DNA from: Olsenella profusa DSM 13989
Lineage (GTDB): Bacteria; Actinomycetota; Coriobacteriia; Coriobacteriales; Atopobiaceae
DNA length: 64,000 nt
Assembly: GCF_030811115.1 (NCBI RefSeq)
Contig: NZ_JAUSQK010000001.1
Span: forward strand, 2,170,001-2,234,000
Reading direction: 5' to 3'
Shown: positions 1 to 7,897 of the stretch, piece after piece
How the letters are laid out: every line of letters begins with the position of its first letter
Numbering within the stretch: position 1 is the first letter of the stretch
Position numbers and translations under genes: made by a program
The notes under the pieces: generated by a model
Databases searched by the model: none
What the model was told of the DNA's origin: nothing
What the model saw: the letters and a program-made list of their open reading frames with translations, nothing else

Positions 1-420
1 CTGTTCGATGAGCTTGGCGGTGGCGACGCAGGTGCCGCCCGTGGCCACGAGGTCGTCCACGATGAGCACCCTGTCGTCAGCATCGAGGGCATCTTGGTGA
101 ATCTGCAGTTCGTCGGTACCGTATTCGAGCTCGTAGCTCTGGGAGTACACGGCACGGGGGAGCTTGCCGGGCTTGCGTGCGGGCACGAAGCCGGCACCCA
201 GCCGGTAGGCGACGGGGGCACCGATGAGGAAGCCACGTGCCTCGGCCCCAACGACCTTGGTGATGCCGATATCTCCGAAGTGGCTGACAATCTTATCGAC
301 GGAGGCATGCAGACCCTCCGGCGAAGCCATGAGCGGCGTGATGTCCTTGAAGATCACGCCCGGCTCGGGATAGTCGGGGACGTCGACGATATACCTCTCA
401 AGATCTGTAGTAATGGCCAC
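1..420 (-). CDS. apt: Adenine phosphoribosyltransferase, 3' end cut by window edge
   Basis: Salvages adenine with PRPP to give AMP in the cytoplasm. The visible 140 residues show the family opening (DVPDYPEPGVIFKDITPL) and the PRPP-binding loop near residues 122-132 (VLIVDDLVATGG). The reading frame runs off the left edge, so the last part of the protein is missing. The start is a GTG at 418-420 with a GAGAGG ribosome site 7 bases upstream; it overlaps the end of the upstream MerR gene by 23 bases, suggesting translational coupling. No other start gives a full N-terminus. Confidence 0.93.
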   Translation of the reverse strand, partial: MAITTDLERYIVDVPDYPEPGVIFKDITPLMASPEGLHASVDKIVSHFGDIGITKVVGAEARGFLIGAPVAYRLGAGFVPARKPGKLPRAVYSQSYELEYGTDELQIHQDALDADDRVLIVDDLVATGGTCVATAKLIEQ

Positions 421-1180
421 GTTCGTTCCTCTCGCGCTCTCTGGTCCTCTTGCCGCCCTCCCCCTCGCTCATCTGCGAAAAGGCGGTGGATATCTGACGA
501 CGCAGCAGAATGTCGCGCACCTGGGCAGTGAGCGAGAGCATCTGCTGCATGGCATCGGCAAACTGTTGGCGGTTCTCCGGGGTGTCCTCCATCTGCACAC
601 CGCCACCCTTTCGGGCAAACACCACAAGCGCCTGCTCGAACATGGCGCTCTCGCGGTTGGCGGCCGTCACATACTGACGCAGGTTCTTGGGGCCAATCCC
701 AAAGTGGCGCAGCCGGTCACATGTGCGGATGAGGGCGAAGTCGCGTCCATCCACCAGATCGCGCCCATGAGGCGAGCGCTTGAGGCCGATGAGCCCCGCC
801 TCGGCAAGCTCGCGCACAAAGCTCACGGGCGTGCCAAGCAGCTCGGGCATGCGGTCTATGGGATGCAGCCTCGAGGTGGTCTGGGTGTCCTCCTGCGGTT
901 CGACATCACTCAAAACGGCCCCAAAGACGCCGTTCTTCTCGTTATCGAGCTGTTCCTTGATGACCTGCAGGGGCAGGAAGCGGTTCTTCTGCAGGTACAG
1001 GATGGTCTCCAGCCGGCGAACGTCAGACGGGGAGTACAGACGGTACCCCGAGGGCGTGCGAGAGGGCTCGAGCAGCCCCTCGTCCTCGAGATAGCGCACC
1101 TTTGAGATGGAGAGGTCAGGATACTGCCCCTGCAGGCGCTTCACGACCTTTCCTATGGTGAGGTACCTGGCATCCGCCAT
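398..1180 (-). CDS. ftsR: MerR-family regulator of the FtsR/Rv1828 type
   Basis: A 260-residue DNA-binding regulator. The N-terminal winged helix (residues 7-75) has the wing motif RTPSGYRLYSPSDVRRL, and the C-terminal half has a second helical domain instead of a classic effector-sensing helix. The best match I recall is the actinobacterial FtsR/Rv1828 family, which in Corynebacterium controls ftsZ. The gene lies 5 bases after an FHA-domain gene, the same order as garA-Rv1828 and odhI-ftsR, which supports the assignment. The last 25 residues are rich in R and E and probably disordered. The target genes here are inferred, not shown. Confidence 0.8.
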   Translation of the reverse strand: MADARYLTIGKVVKRLQGQYPDLSISKVRYLEDEGLLEPSRTPSGYRLYSPSDVRRLETILYLQKNRFLPLQVIKEQLDNEKNGVFGAVLSDVEPQEDTQTTSRLHPIDRMPELLGTPVSFVRELAEAGLIGLKRSPHGRDLVDGRDFALIRTCDRLRHFGIGPKNLRQYVTAANRESAMFEQALVVFARKGGGVQMEDTPENRQQFADAMQQMLSLTAQVRDILLRRQISTAFSQMSEGEGGKRTRERERNERGHYYRS

Positions 1181-1185
1181 GAAGG

Positions 1186-1617
1186 CTAGTCCTCGGTTTT
1201 GATGCGTGCGGCCTTCCTGTTGGCATGGAACACCATGCGGAAGGTGCCAATCTGGACGGTGGAGCCATCACGAAGCACGGCCTTGCTGACGATTGCGCCG
1301 TCCACCCACGTGCCGTTGAGCGAACCGAGGTCCTCGATAGTGGCATAGCCCGACCCCATGCCCGAGAGGTCGATGCGGGCATGGTGGCGTGAGACCGTCA
1401 TGTCATTGAGGAAGACCGCATTGGCAGGGTCGCGCCCCACCGTGATGAGGTCGCCATCGAGCTCGAGCACGGAGCCCGTCTGGGGACCCTTCACGATGGC
1501 GAGCGTCGGATACGCTGGTGGGACGGAAGTCATGAGATCGGGCGTCGTGGCATCGGTGGCAGGAACCCTGAAGATCTCCGTGGCATCCATGTCTGCCTTG
1601 TTGCCATTGGACTGCAT
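1186..1617 (-). CDS. FHA-domain protein, GarA/OdhI-like
   Basis: A 143-residue phosphothreonine-binding protein. An FHA domain fills residues 40-135, with GRDPANAVFLND, SRHHA and SLNGTWVDG, the loops that contact phosphothreonine. The N-terminal tail has DATEIFR, which aligns with the ETTSVFR motif of mycobacterial GarA and OdhI; these are phosphorylated by Ser/Thr kinases and then switch 2-oxoglutarate metabolism. Only the second of the two threonines is kept (Thr13). An AGGGGAGA ribosome site precedes the ATG. It heads the transcript with the MerR gene and apt. Whether it regulates glutamate metabolism here is inference. Confidence 0.85.
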   Translation of the reverse strand: MQSNGNKADMDATEIFRVPATDATTPDLMTSVPPAYPTLAIVKGPQTGSVLELDGDLITVGRDPANAVFLNDMTVSRHHARIDLSGMGSGYATIEDLGSLNGTWVDGAIVSKAVLRDGSTVQIGTFRMVFHANRKAARIKTED

Positions 1618-1665
1618 GGGACGTCTCCCCTTTCGACTATGTCAACAAAACCTATGATAGCGTTC

Positions 1666-2046
1666 CTATCTGCATGCCACACAGCTCAACTCCACATGTG
1701 CGCCCTTGGGCAGACGTGAGACCTCCGCGACGCTACGTGCGGGCGCCGGCATGGCAAAGTGACGCGAGAAGCACTCATCCACCACCGGAAGGTCATCAAG
1801 ACTCGTGAGGAGCACCGTTACCGTGGCAATGTCATTCAACGTGCAGTCGCACTCCTCAAGCAGCAGTGACGTGAGCTGCAGGGCACGCTCGAGCTCGGCC
1901 CGCGTGCCACCCTCCACGAGCGTGCCGGGATCGTGGACATCGAGACCCAGCTGACCTGCGGTAAAGATGAGGCGGCCGGCCGTGGTGCCAGCGGAGTAGC
2001 TGCCCTCGGCATCGGGAACGGCAGGTGCGTTGATGGCATACTTCAT
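1666..2046 (-). CDS. ridA: RidA-family enamine/imine deaminase
   Basis: A 126-residue RidA (YjgF/YER057c/UK114) protein. It carries family landmarks: SYSAGTTAGRLIFTAGQ near the N-terminus and PARSVAEVSRLPKGAHVE near residues 102-119, which includes the arginine that binds the substrate carboxylate. RidA hydrolyses 2-aminoacrylate to pyruvate and ammonia. The start overlaps the stop of the upstream C-S lyase gene by four bases (ATGA). That partner can release 2-aminoacrylate from cysteine-type substrates, so the two form a sensible pair. Confidence 0.92.
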   Translation of the reverse strand: MKYAINAPAVPDAEGSYSAGTTAGRLIFTAGQLGLDVHDPGTLVEGGTRAELERALQLTSLLLEECDCTLNDIATVTVLLTSLDDLPVVDECFSRHFAMPAPARSVAEVSRLPKGAHVELSCVACR

Positions 2047-3269
2047 TGGTCATCCCTCTCGCAGGGACGCGCACGCTGGTTGGTGGCATAGACCAGACGC
2101 TCCAGCGCACTCTCGAGCACCTCGCGGGGACAGGCAAGGTTGAGGCGCACAAACCCCTCCCCACCCGTGCCAAAGAGGTATCCCCCCTCCGCGAAGACGG
2201 AGGCCTCCCCCTCCATGAAGTCCTCAAGCTCACGATCGGTCATTCCCCAGGCCCTGAAGTCGAGCCAGGCAAGGTAGGTGCCCTCAAGCGGCGCGATCCG
2301 CACGTCGGGCAGATAGCGCTCCACCATTCCCCTGAGCAGCTGGTAATTGCTCCAGATGACGGCAACGAGCTCGTCGAGCCACTCGTCACAGGCCGTGTAG
2401 GCCGCCGTGGTCGCAACGTAGGCAAGGGAGTTGAGTGAGTCCGTGCCGATCTCGGCCAGCCCCCGCCGGAAGCGCCTGCGCAGCTCCTCGTCGGTGATGA
2501 AGATCTGTGCGGACTGTATGCCCGTGATGTTGAAGGTCTTGGAGGGGGCGGTGCAGATGACGAGACGGTCGTACTCACCGCCCTCGGCAACCCGCATGAG
2601 GGCACTGTGCTTGTAGCCCGGCATGACGAGGTCGTCATGGATCTCGTCGGCAACGATTATGACGTCATGGGCGACGCATATGTCCAGGAGCCTCCTGAGC
2701 TCGACGGCACTCCATACCCTGCCTACGGGGTTATGCGGGCTGCACAGCACGAGCATCGTGTTGGCGGGATCCTTGACCAGCTCCTCGAGTCCCTCGAAGT
2801 CCATGGAATAGGCAAGCCCGCCATCCTGCGTCAGCTCGCGGCAAAGGGGGCTCTCCACGACGGTACGACCATTGTCCCTGATGGCGCGGGCGAACGGATA
2901 GTACACGGGAGGCTGGATGATGACGCCGTCCCGTGGCTCGGTGAGCGTGCGCACGGCCGTATAGATGGCGGGCACCACACCCGGCGTGTTCACGAGGGAC
3001 GTCTTGTCGGGCTCCCAGCCGTGCCGGCGACTCTGCCAGCCCGTACAGGCGTCATAGAACTCCTCCGTGGGGGCAGGGTATCCGAGGGGCTGCTCGTCGA
3101 GATAGTCCTTGAGGGCCTTGGTGATGGGTGGCGCGGGCACGAACTCCATGTCCGCAACGGACAAAGGAACCACCTCGGGCGAGAGATCAGGCACCTTCCT
3201 CGCCATAGCCTCCCACTTTGCGGAACCATGATGGGCACGGCGCGGCAGGGTCGAGAAGTCATAGGACAT
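2043..3269 (-). CDS. patB: MalY/PatB-type PLP C-S lyase (cystathionine beta-lyase family)
   Basis: A fold-type I PLP enzyme of 408 residues. MalY/PatB members split carbon-sulfur bonds of cystathionine or cysteine and give pyruvate, ammonia and a thiol. The substrate-carboxylate region (SVADMEFVPAPP), the central NPVGRVW, the ADEIHDDL cofactor segment and the Schiff-base lysine in APSKTFN are all present. The ATG at 3269 with GGGAGAG upstream is preferred over the longer in-frame extension to 3341. It is co-transcribed with ridA through a 4-base overlap. Substrate preference (cystathionine versus cysteine) cannot be read from the sequence. Confidence 0.88.
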   Translation of the reverse strand: MSYDFSTLPRRAHHGSAKWEAMARKVPDLSPEVVPLSVADMEFVPAPPITKALKDYLDEQPLGYPAPTEEFYDACTGWQSRRHGWEPDKTSLVNTPGVVPAIYTAVRTLTEPRDGVIIQPPVYYPFARAIRDNGRTVVESPLCRELTQDGGLAYSMDFEGLEELVKDPANTMLVLCSPHNPVGRVWSAVELRRLLDICVAHDVIIVADEIHDDLVMPGYKHSALMRVAEGGEYDRLVICTAPSKTFNITGIQSAQIFITDEELRRRFRRGLAEIGTDSLNSLAYVATTAAYTACDEWLDELVAVIWSNYQLLRGMVERYLPDVRIAPLEGTYLAWLDFRAWGMTDRELEDFMEGEASVFAEGGYLFGTGGEGFVRLNLACPREVLESALERLVYATNQRARPCERDDQ

Positions 3270-3353
3270 AGCACTCTCCCTCCAAATGCAAAGGTAGAAC
3301 GTGACAAACGTCTCAGCCCCATTGTAGGCGAGAGGTGGCATGCATGGGAATAC

Positions 3354-4193
3354 TCAGCCCGCAAGACCACGTGCCCCGATGAAGTCCATACCCTCGCGCA
3401 CCATACCAGAGGCACGCAGCTCCCCCTCCCCTATCGTCAGGCGATCGGGAACAGGGAGTTGTGAGAGCACCGCAGTCCTCCGCGCCATCCATGTGCGCAG
3501 GGCAGCGTGACCCACAGGCATCACGGAGCCAAACGAGAGCAGGCTCCGCCATATGGCGCGCGCATAGATGGGTGGCACCAGCACCAGATAGGCGGGCTGG
3601 GGAAGGTCAAGGGCACAGACGATGGTGGTGATGCGGCCGTCGAGGTCGAGGTTGGCAACCTCGCCAGCCAGGGGGAGCCGTTGGTGCACATCCCCTGGCA
3701 CGTAGTCGGAAAGCACGGCAGGGGCAGTGGGGCCCGTGAGCGCGAGGGGTACGAGCGAGGCCGTCTCATCCGACATGGCAAGCCCATCGTACGGCCTCAC
3801 GCCGTCTCGCTCGATGTGTGCCACAAAGCCCAACCACGAGAAGAGCACGTCCATGCGAGGGGAGGCATCGAGGATAAGGTATTCGGAGGCACCCGTACGC
3901 ACGAGCAGCGGAACGGAGGCCACGCTGCCATCCCCCAGCAGGCAGGCCCCAAGGGCGCACGTCCCCACGGAAAGCCTGGGGCCCGCACATGCGGCCTCGC
4001 AGAACGCCTGGGCGGGAGCACCCGAGACAAGCCACATGCCCATGCCCGTAAGGTCGACGAGCGCGGCATCTACGTCAAAGGCCGCCAGCTCCACGTCCTC
4101 ATCCGCATAGCGAACGGGACCCAGGAGCGCCCCCTCCTCTTGGATGAGACCACCCAAGAGCTCATGCTCCTGCCTGAGGACAGACGTTGCCAT
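3354..4193 (-). CDS. GcvT/YgfZ-like folate-binding-fold protein
   Basis: A 279-residue protein with the layout of the aminomethyltransferase/YgfZ folate-binding fold. The N-terminal part (residues 38-135) has DVDAALVDLTGMGMWLVSG, followed by a region that places the ligand cavity. It is shorter than true GcvT (about 360 residues) and no glycine-cleavage genes are nearby, so it is probably not the T protein. YgfZ members support Fe-S repair and other members demethylate substrates using folate. The ATG has AGGGGGA upstream. Function is uncertain; only the fold is suggested. Confidence 0.6.
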   Translation of the reverse strand: MATSVLRQEHELLGGLIQEEGALLGPVRYADEDVELAAFDVDAALVDLTGMGMWLVSGAPAQAFCEAACAGPRLSVGTCALGACLLGDGSVASVPLLVRTGASEYLILDASPRMDVLFSWLGFVAHIERDGVRPYDGLAMSDETASLVPLALTGPTAPAVLSDYVPGDVHQRLPLAGEVANLDLDGRITTIVCALDLPQPAYLVLVPPIYARAIWRSLLSFGSVMPVGHAALRTWMARRTAVLSQLPVPDRLTIGEGELRASGMVREGMDFIGARGLAG

Positions 4194-4202
4194 GCGTTCC
4201 CC

Positions 4203-5357
4203 CTATGCCGCCTCCACAGGCGCTGGGTAGAGCAGCGACATCACGAGGGGCTCGAACATGGAGACCTGATAGAGCCGCTTGCTTGCGCGGAACACCTGCG
4301 CGCAGGGGGCGACGCCATCCTGCGTCCACACGGTCACGCCGTAGATGCCGCCGGCATCCTGCAGCGTGCCCTCGGGAGGCATGTGCACCGTATAGGAGAT
4401 GGGCTCGTCGGGCGAGAAGCGGCCGTAGACGTCGTACGAGCCCGTGATGGCCAACTTGCCATGGAAGCTCAGCGTGCTCGTGACCCATCGCACGGTCCGT
4501 GCCGCCTCGCTCATGCGCCGCCATGAGAAGTAATGCTCGTAGGCCCAGCTCATGAGCGCCTCCGTGTCCGCGAAGCGGCCGTCGTTGGTGGAGCAGCCCA
4601 AAACGCAGCTGTAGACGGAGACCGTACCATGCGTGGAGGCGCCTAAAAACGCCTTGCCGCTCTCGACGACCCCCGTCTTGATGCCCCTCAGCCCCGCATA
4701 GGTCTCCATGAGGTCATCGGTGGAGCGGAAGGTCCTCTGCTCTCCTCCCAGCGTGACGTCCACGGAACGCATGTGTACGGTCTGGGCGATGAGCGGGTAG
4801 TGCTCGAGGGCGTAGCGCCCCATGGTCACGAGGTCACGCGCACACGAGTAGTGGCCATCCTGGGAGAGGCCGTGCACATTGGCAAAGCGCGTGCCCGTCA
4901 TGCCCAGCTCCCGTGCCTTCTGGTTCATGCGATCCACACAGGCGTCTATGGAGCCGAAGACGTTGATGGCAAGGTTGTCCGCCGCATCGTTGGCGGAATA
5001 GATGAGCATGAGCTGGAACAGCTGGCGCACGGTGACGCCATCGGCTGGCTTGAGCTCCGCAATCTGGGCGTCATCCTGATAGTCCCCACGTGTGATGGTC
5101 GCGGGGGCATCGAGGCTGGCGCCGGAGTCCAGAACGACCATCGCCGTCATGACCTTGGTGATCGAAGCCGGCTCCATCTGCTGGTCGGCGTTCCTCTCGA
5201 GGATGGTGTGACCCGCACCGTCGGAGACGAAGTAGCACTGTGCCTCGCTCACCTGGGGCTCTGGCACCTCAGCGGCATACGCGTAGGCGCGGGGCACCAC
5301 GGCGACCGCCATGAGTGAGCACAGCGCGAAGGTGGCCAGTGCGATGCCGGCCCTCAT
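4203..5357 (-). CDS. D-alanyl-D-alanine carboxypeptidase (PBP5 type, S11)
   Basis: Trims the terminal D-alanine from peptidoglycan stem peptides outside the membrane. A signal peptide occupies residues 1-27 (hydrophobic core, then AYA). Catalytic motifs are SITK (Ser65, Lys68), SAN in YSANDA and KTG in GIKTG. A PBP5-like C-terminal beta domain follows, but no clear amphipathic anchor helix is seen. The ATG at 5357 overlaps the pgsA stop by four bases; a longer open frame upstream only shadows pgsA. The final ~100 residues resemble the S11 C-terminal domain. Confidence 0.9.
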   Translation of the reverse strand: MRAGIALATFALCSLMAVAVVPRAYAYAAEVPEPQVSEAQCYFVSDGAGHTILERNADQQMEPASITKVMTAMVVLDSGASLDAPATITRGDYQDDAQIAELKPADGVTVRQLFQLMLIYSANDAADNLAINVFGSIDACVDRMNQKARELGMTGTRFANVHGLSQDGHYSCARDLVTMGRYALEHYPLIAQTVHMRSVDVTLGGEQRTFRSTDDLMETYAGLRGIKTGVVESGKAFLGASTHGTVSVYSCVLGCSTNDGRFADTEALMSWAYEHYFSWRRMSEAARTVRWVTSTLSFHGKLAITGSYDVYGRFSPDEPISYTVHMPPEGTLQDAGGIYGVTVWTQDGVAPCAQVFRASKRLYQVSMFEPLVMSLLYPAPVEAA

Positions 5358-6100
5358 CGGGACCCGCCCCCCTGGGACTCGAGGCACTTCCTGCGAATGG
5401 TGAGGCCCGTGCGCGTATAGACGACCGCCGTGATGAAGGACAGGACGCATCCCAGGTAGACGAAGAGCACGCCCACGCAGGAATCGGTGCCGTTGATGCC
5501 GGGCAACCAGACGGCACGGACGAGATGGAGCGCTGCAAGCGGCGGCCACTTGAGCAGCATGAGCACGAAGCCCGTCATGAGGACGGCCGTGGCGGCCTTG
5601 CCCACGTAGGCGACGTCGACGGGACGCTTGCGATAGCGTTGAAGCATCATCCCACCAATCAGGAGGTAGACGTCACGACCAATCACGAACACGGCCGTCC
5701 AGAGCGGGAGCTCGCCGGTCACCAAGAGTGCGAGAACGCCCGTGAAGAGCAGCACGCGATCCATCACGGGATCCATGACCTTGCCCAACCAGCTGACCGT
5801 CTGCGTACGGCGGGCCACCTGCCCATCGAGGAAGTCGGTGGCGGCTGCCACGGCATAGCAGGCAAGCGCGAGCGTTCGGTTGATATGCCGCACGAAGAGC
5901 ACGAGGAACACGACCGTGAGGACGAGGCGGAGCATCGTGATTGCGTTGGCGGCCGTCAGCACCCGATGAGAGGGATTCCCCGAGGTGCCAAGGGGGGCCG
6001 TGATCGTCCCCGCGGCCTGCGCGCCAGCAACGGAGGGGTCGACGCCCATCATCACGCGTTCGGACAGCCGATGCGTAAGGCCATGTCTCACTTGTGTCAC
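5354..6100 (-). CDS. pgsA: CDP-diacylglycerol-glycerol-3-phosphate phosphatidyltransferase
   Basis: Makes phosphatidylglycerophosphate, the first committed step to phosphatidylglycerol, in the membrane. The CDP-alcohol phosphotransferase signature DGx2ARx8Gx3Dx3D is complete in LDGQVARRTQTVSWLGKVMD and the aspartate that follows. There are about five hydrophobic segments. The GTG start at 6100 has GAGGGGG 9 bases upstream; about 45 residues precede the usual family start and could be a variable tail, so an ATG at about codon 17 is possible. It overlaps the downstream carboxypeptidase by ATGA. Confidence 0.88.
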   Translation of the reverse strand: MTQVRHGLTHRLSERVMMGVDPSVAGAQAAGTITAPLGTSGNPSHRVLTAANAITMLRLVLTVVFLVLFVRHINRTLALACYAVAAATDFLDGQVARRTQTVSWLGKVMDPVMDRVLLFTGVLALLVTGELPLWTAVFVIGRDVYLLIGGMMLQRYRKRPVDVAYVGKAATAVLMTGFVLMLLKWPPLAALHLVRAVWLPGINGTDSCVGVLFVYLGCVLSFITAVVYTRTGLTIRRKCLESQGGGSR

Positions 6101-6200
6101 TGGCGTGTACCCCCTCGCTCGGCCTGCACCGCCCCACGCGTAGCCCTGCAGTCACGGTAGTACATCCTAGCGCAAAAGAAGGACGGCCCTCACGTGTCAG

Positions 6201-7268
6201 TCAGTCGTTTGCCAGAAGCCTCACCACGGCATCGCCCACGCGCTGCGTGCTGGCCGTGCCGCCAAGATCGGGCGTGAGCGTCTTCGCCTCGACCAGGAGT
6301 CGCTCGATGGCGTCGATGAGGCGCGCGCCCCACTGCGGGTGGCCCAGGTGATCCAAGAGCTGGCTGGCGGACCACACGGTCGCGAGCGGGTTGGCGATGC
6401 CGCGGCCCGCGATGTCGGGCGCAGAGCCGTGGACGGGCTCGAACATGGAGGGGAAGACCCGCTCGGGGTTGAGGTTGGCGCCAGCCGCCAGACCCATGCC
6501 ACCAGCGATGGCGGCACCCAAGTCGGTAAGGATGTCACCAAAGAGGTTGGAGGCCACGACCACCTGGAAGCGCGCGGGGTCCCTCACCATGAGCATGGAG
6601 GCGGCGTCCACCAGGTAGGAATGGGTCTCCACATCGGCATACTCCTGCGAGAGCTCGTCGAAGATCTGATCCCAGAACACCATGGAATAGTTGAGGGCGT
6701 TGCCCTTGGAGATGCTCGTGAGCGACTGGTGCTTGGAACGGGCGAGCTCGAAGGCATAGCGCATGACGCGCTCCGTGCCGTAGCGCGAGAACACGCCATC
6801 CTGTATGACCACCTCACGCGGGGTGCCCCTGTAGAGCCATGCACCGTTGCCAGCGTACTCCCCCTCGGAGTTCTCGCGGATGAAGGTCATGTCCACATCC
6901 GCCTGGCTGACGCCCTTGATGGGACACGGGGCACCCCTGAGCAGGCGCACAGGGCGTACGTTCACATACTCGTCGAAGTCGTGACGGATGCGCAGCAGCA
7001 GGTCGCGCAGGGAGACGTGATCCGGCACGCCGGGATAGCCCACGGCGCCCAGGAAGATGGCGTCAAAGTGGCTGAGCGTGTCGATGCCATCGGCCGGCAT
7101 CATCTCGCCCGTCCTGAGGTAGTGCTCACAGCCCCAGGGGAACTCCGTGAACTCAAGGGAGAAGCCACCGTCGTACGCCGCCACGGCATCGAGCACCTTG
7201 ATTCCCTCGGCGATGACCTCGGGTCCGATGCCATCGCCGGGAATGAGTGCGACCTTGTGCGTCTTCAT
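6201..7268 (-). CDS. D-malate/tartrate dehydrogenase-like decarboxylating dehydrogenase
   Basis: A 355-residue member of the isocitrate/isopropylmalate dehydrogenase family. IPGDGIGPEV opens the protein, RENSEGEY is the substrate loop and NLFGDILTDLG the metal-binding region. Its loops (WGCEHYLRTGEMMP, VPDHVSL, YVNVRPVRL) follow E. coli DmlA and tartrate dehydrogenase rather than LeuB. No leucine-pathway genes are nearby. The ATG at 7268 has AAGGGA upstream, which beats the ORF extension to 7304. The expected reaction is oxidation and decarboxylation of D-malate or a related 2-hydroxyacid with NAD+. Confidence 0.82.
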   Translation of the reverse strand: MKTHKVALIPGDGIGPEVIAEGIKVLDAVAAYDGGFSLEFTEFPWGCEHYLRTGEMMPADGIDTLSHFDAIFLGAVGYPGVPDHVSLRDLLLRIRHDFDEYVNVRPVRLLRGAPCPIKGVSQADVDMTFIRENSEGEYAGNGAWLYRGTPREVVIQDGVFSRYGTERVMRYAFELARSKHQSLTSISKGNALNYSMVFWDQIFDELSQEYADVETHSYLVDAASMLMVRDPARFQVVVASNLFGDILTDLGAAIAGGMGLAAGANLNPERVFPSMFEPVHGSAPDIAGRGIANPLATVWSASQLLDHLGHPQWGARLIDAIERLLVEAKTLTPDLGGTASTQRVGDAVVRLLAND

Positions 7269-7313
7269 GGTGGCTCCCTTGGGGCTCGTGGGTTGGCGTG
7301 ACATGCCACGGCC

Positions 7314-7796
7314 TCAGACGAGGGCGTCAACGGGCAGCGAGACCTGCCGGTACGTGACGCCACAGCGGTCAAGGACGAGGCGCGAGACCTCGGCACCCTC
7401 CGTGTCATGATACTTGTCGTCCAGGTAGACCACCTCACCGATGCCCGCTTGCACCAGGGTCTTCGCGCACTCCTGGCAGGGGAACAGCGTGACGTAGATG
7501 GTGCCGTCCTGCACGTCCTTGAGCGAACCGCGGTAGTTGAGGATGGCGTTGGCCTCGGCGTGGATCACGAAGTTGTGCTTGTCCTGGATGGAGTCGTCCG
7601 TGACGTCCCAGGGGAACTCCTCGTCGGAGAGTGCCTCCGGCGTGCCGTTGTAGCCTACGGAGAGGATGCGCTGGTTGGTGTCGGCGATGCAGGCACCCAC
7701 CTGCGTCTGGGGATCCTTGCTGCGCAGGCTGGCGGCGTACGCCACCCGCATGAAGAACTCGTCCCACGTGATGGCGTCCTTGCGCTTGCCTGACAT
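7314..7796 (-). CDS. dCMP deaminase (ComEB-type cytidine/deoxycytidylate deaminase fold)
   Basis: A 160-residue zinc deaminase that converts dCMP to dUMP for thymidylate synthesis. The zinc site is HAEANAI plus PCQEC, and the proton-shuttling glutamate lies in HAE. A TTG 15 bases upstream would lengthen the protein, but GGGAGG sits 7 bases before the ATG at 7796, so that is the start. The gene lies between the DmlA-like gene and the GH32 gene with no obvious functional link. Confidence 0.9.
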   Translation of the reverse strand: MSGKRKDAITWDEFFMRVAYAASLRSKDPQTQVGACIADTNQRILSVGYNGTPEALSDEEFPWDVTDDSIQDKHNFVIHAEANAILNYRGSLKDVQDGTIYVTLFPCQECAKTLVQAGIGEVVYLDDKYHDTEGAEVSRLVLDRCGVTYRQVSLPVDALV

Positions 7797-7897
7797 AGAG
7801 ATACCTCCCAAAGAAAACGCCTCCGGGAGGGATTGTATCTCTGCACATGGTGACCCTCCCCTGCCATGGGGATCGTTTTCCCAATGGTTACGCGAGG

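Noticed and set aside
7266-7304. Upstream extension of the DmlA-like gene
   Set aside because: The ATG at 7268 has the ribosome site and starts the family N-terminus.
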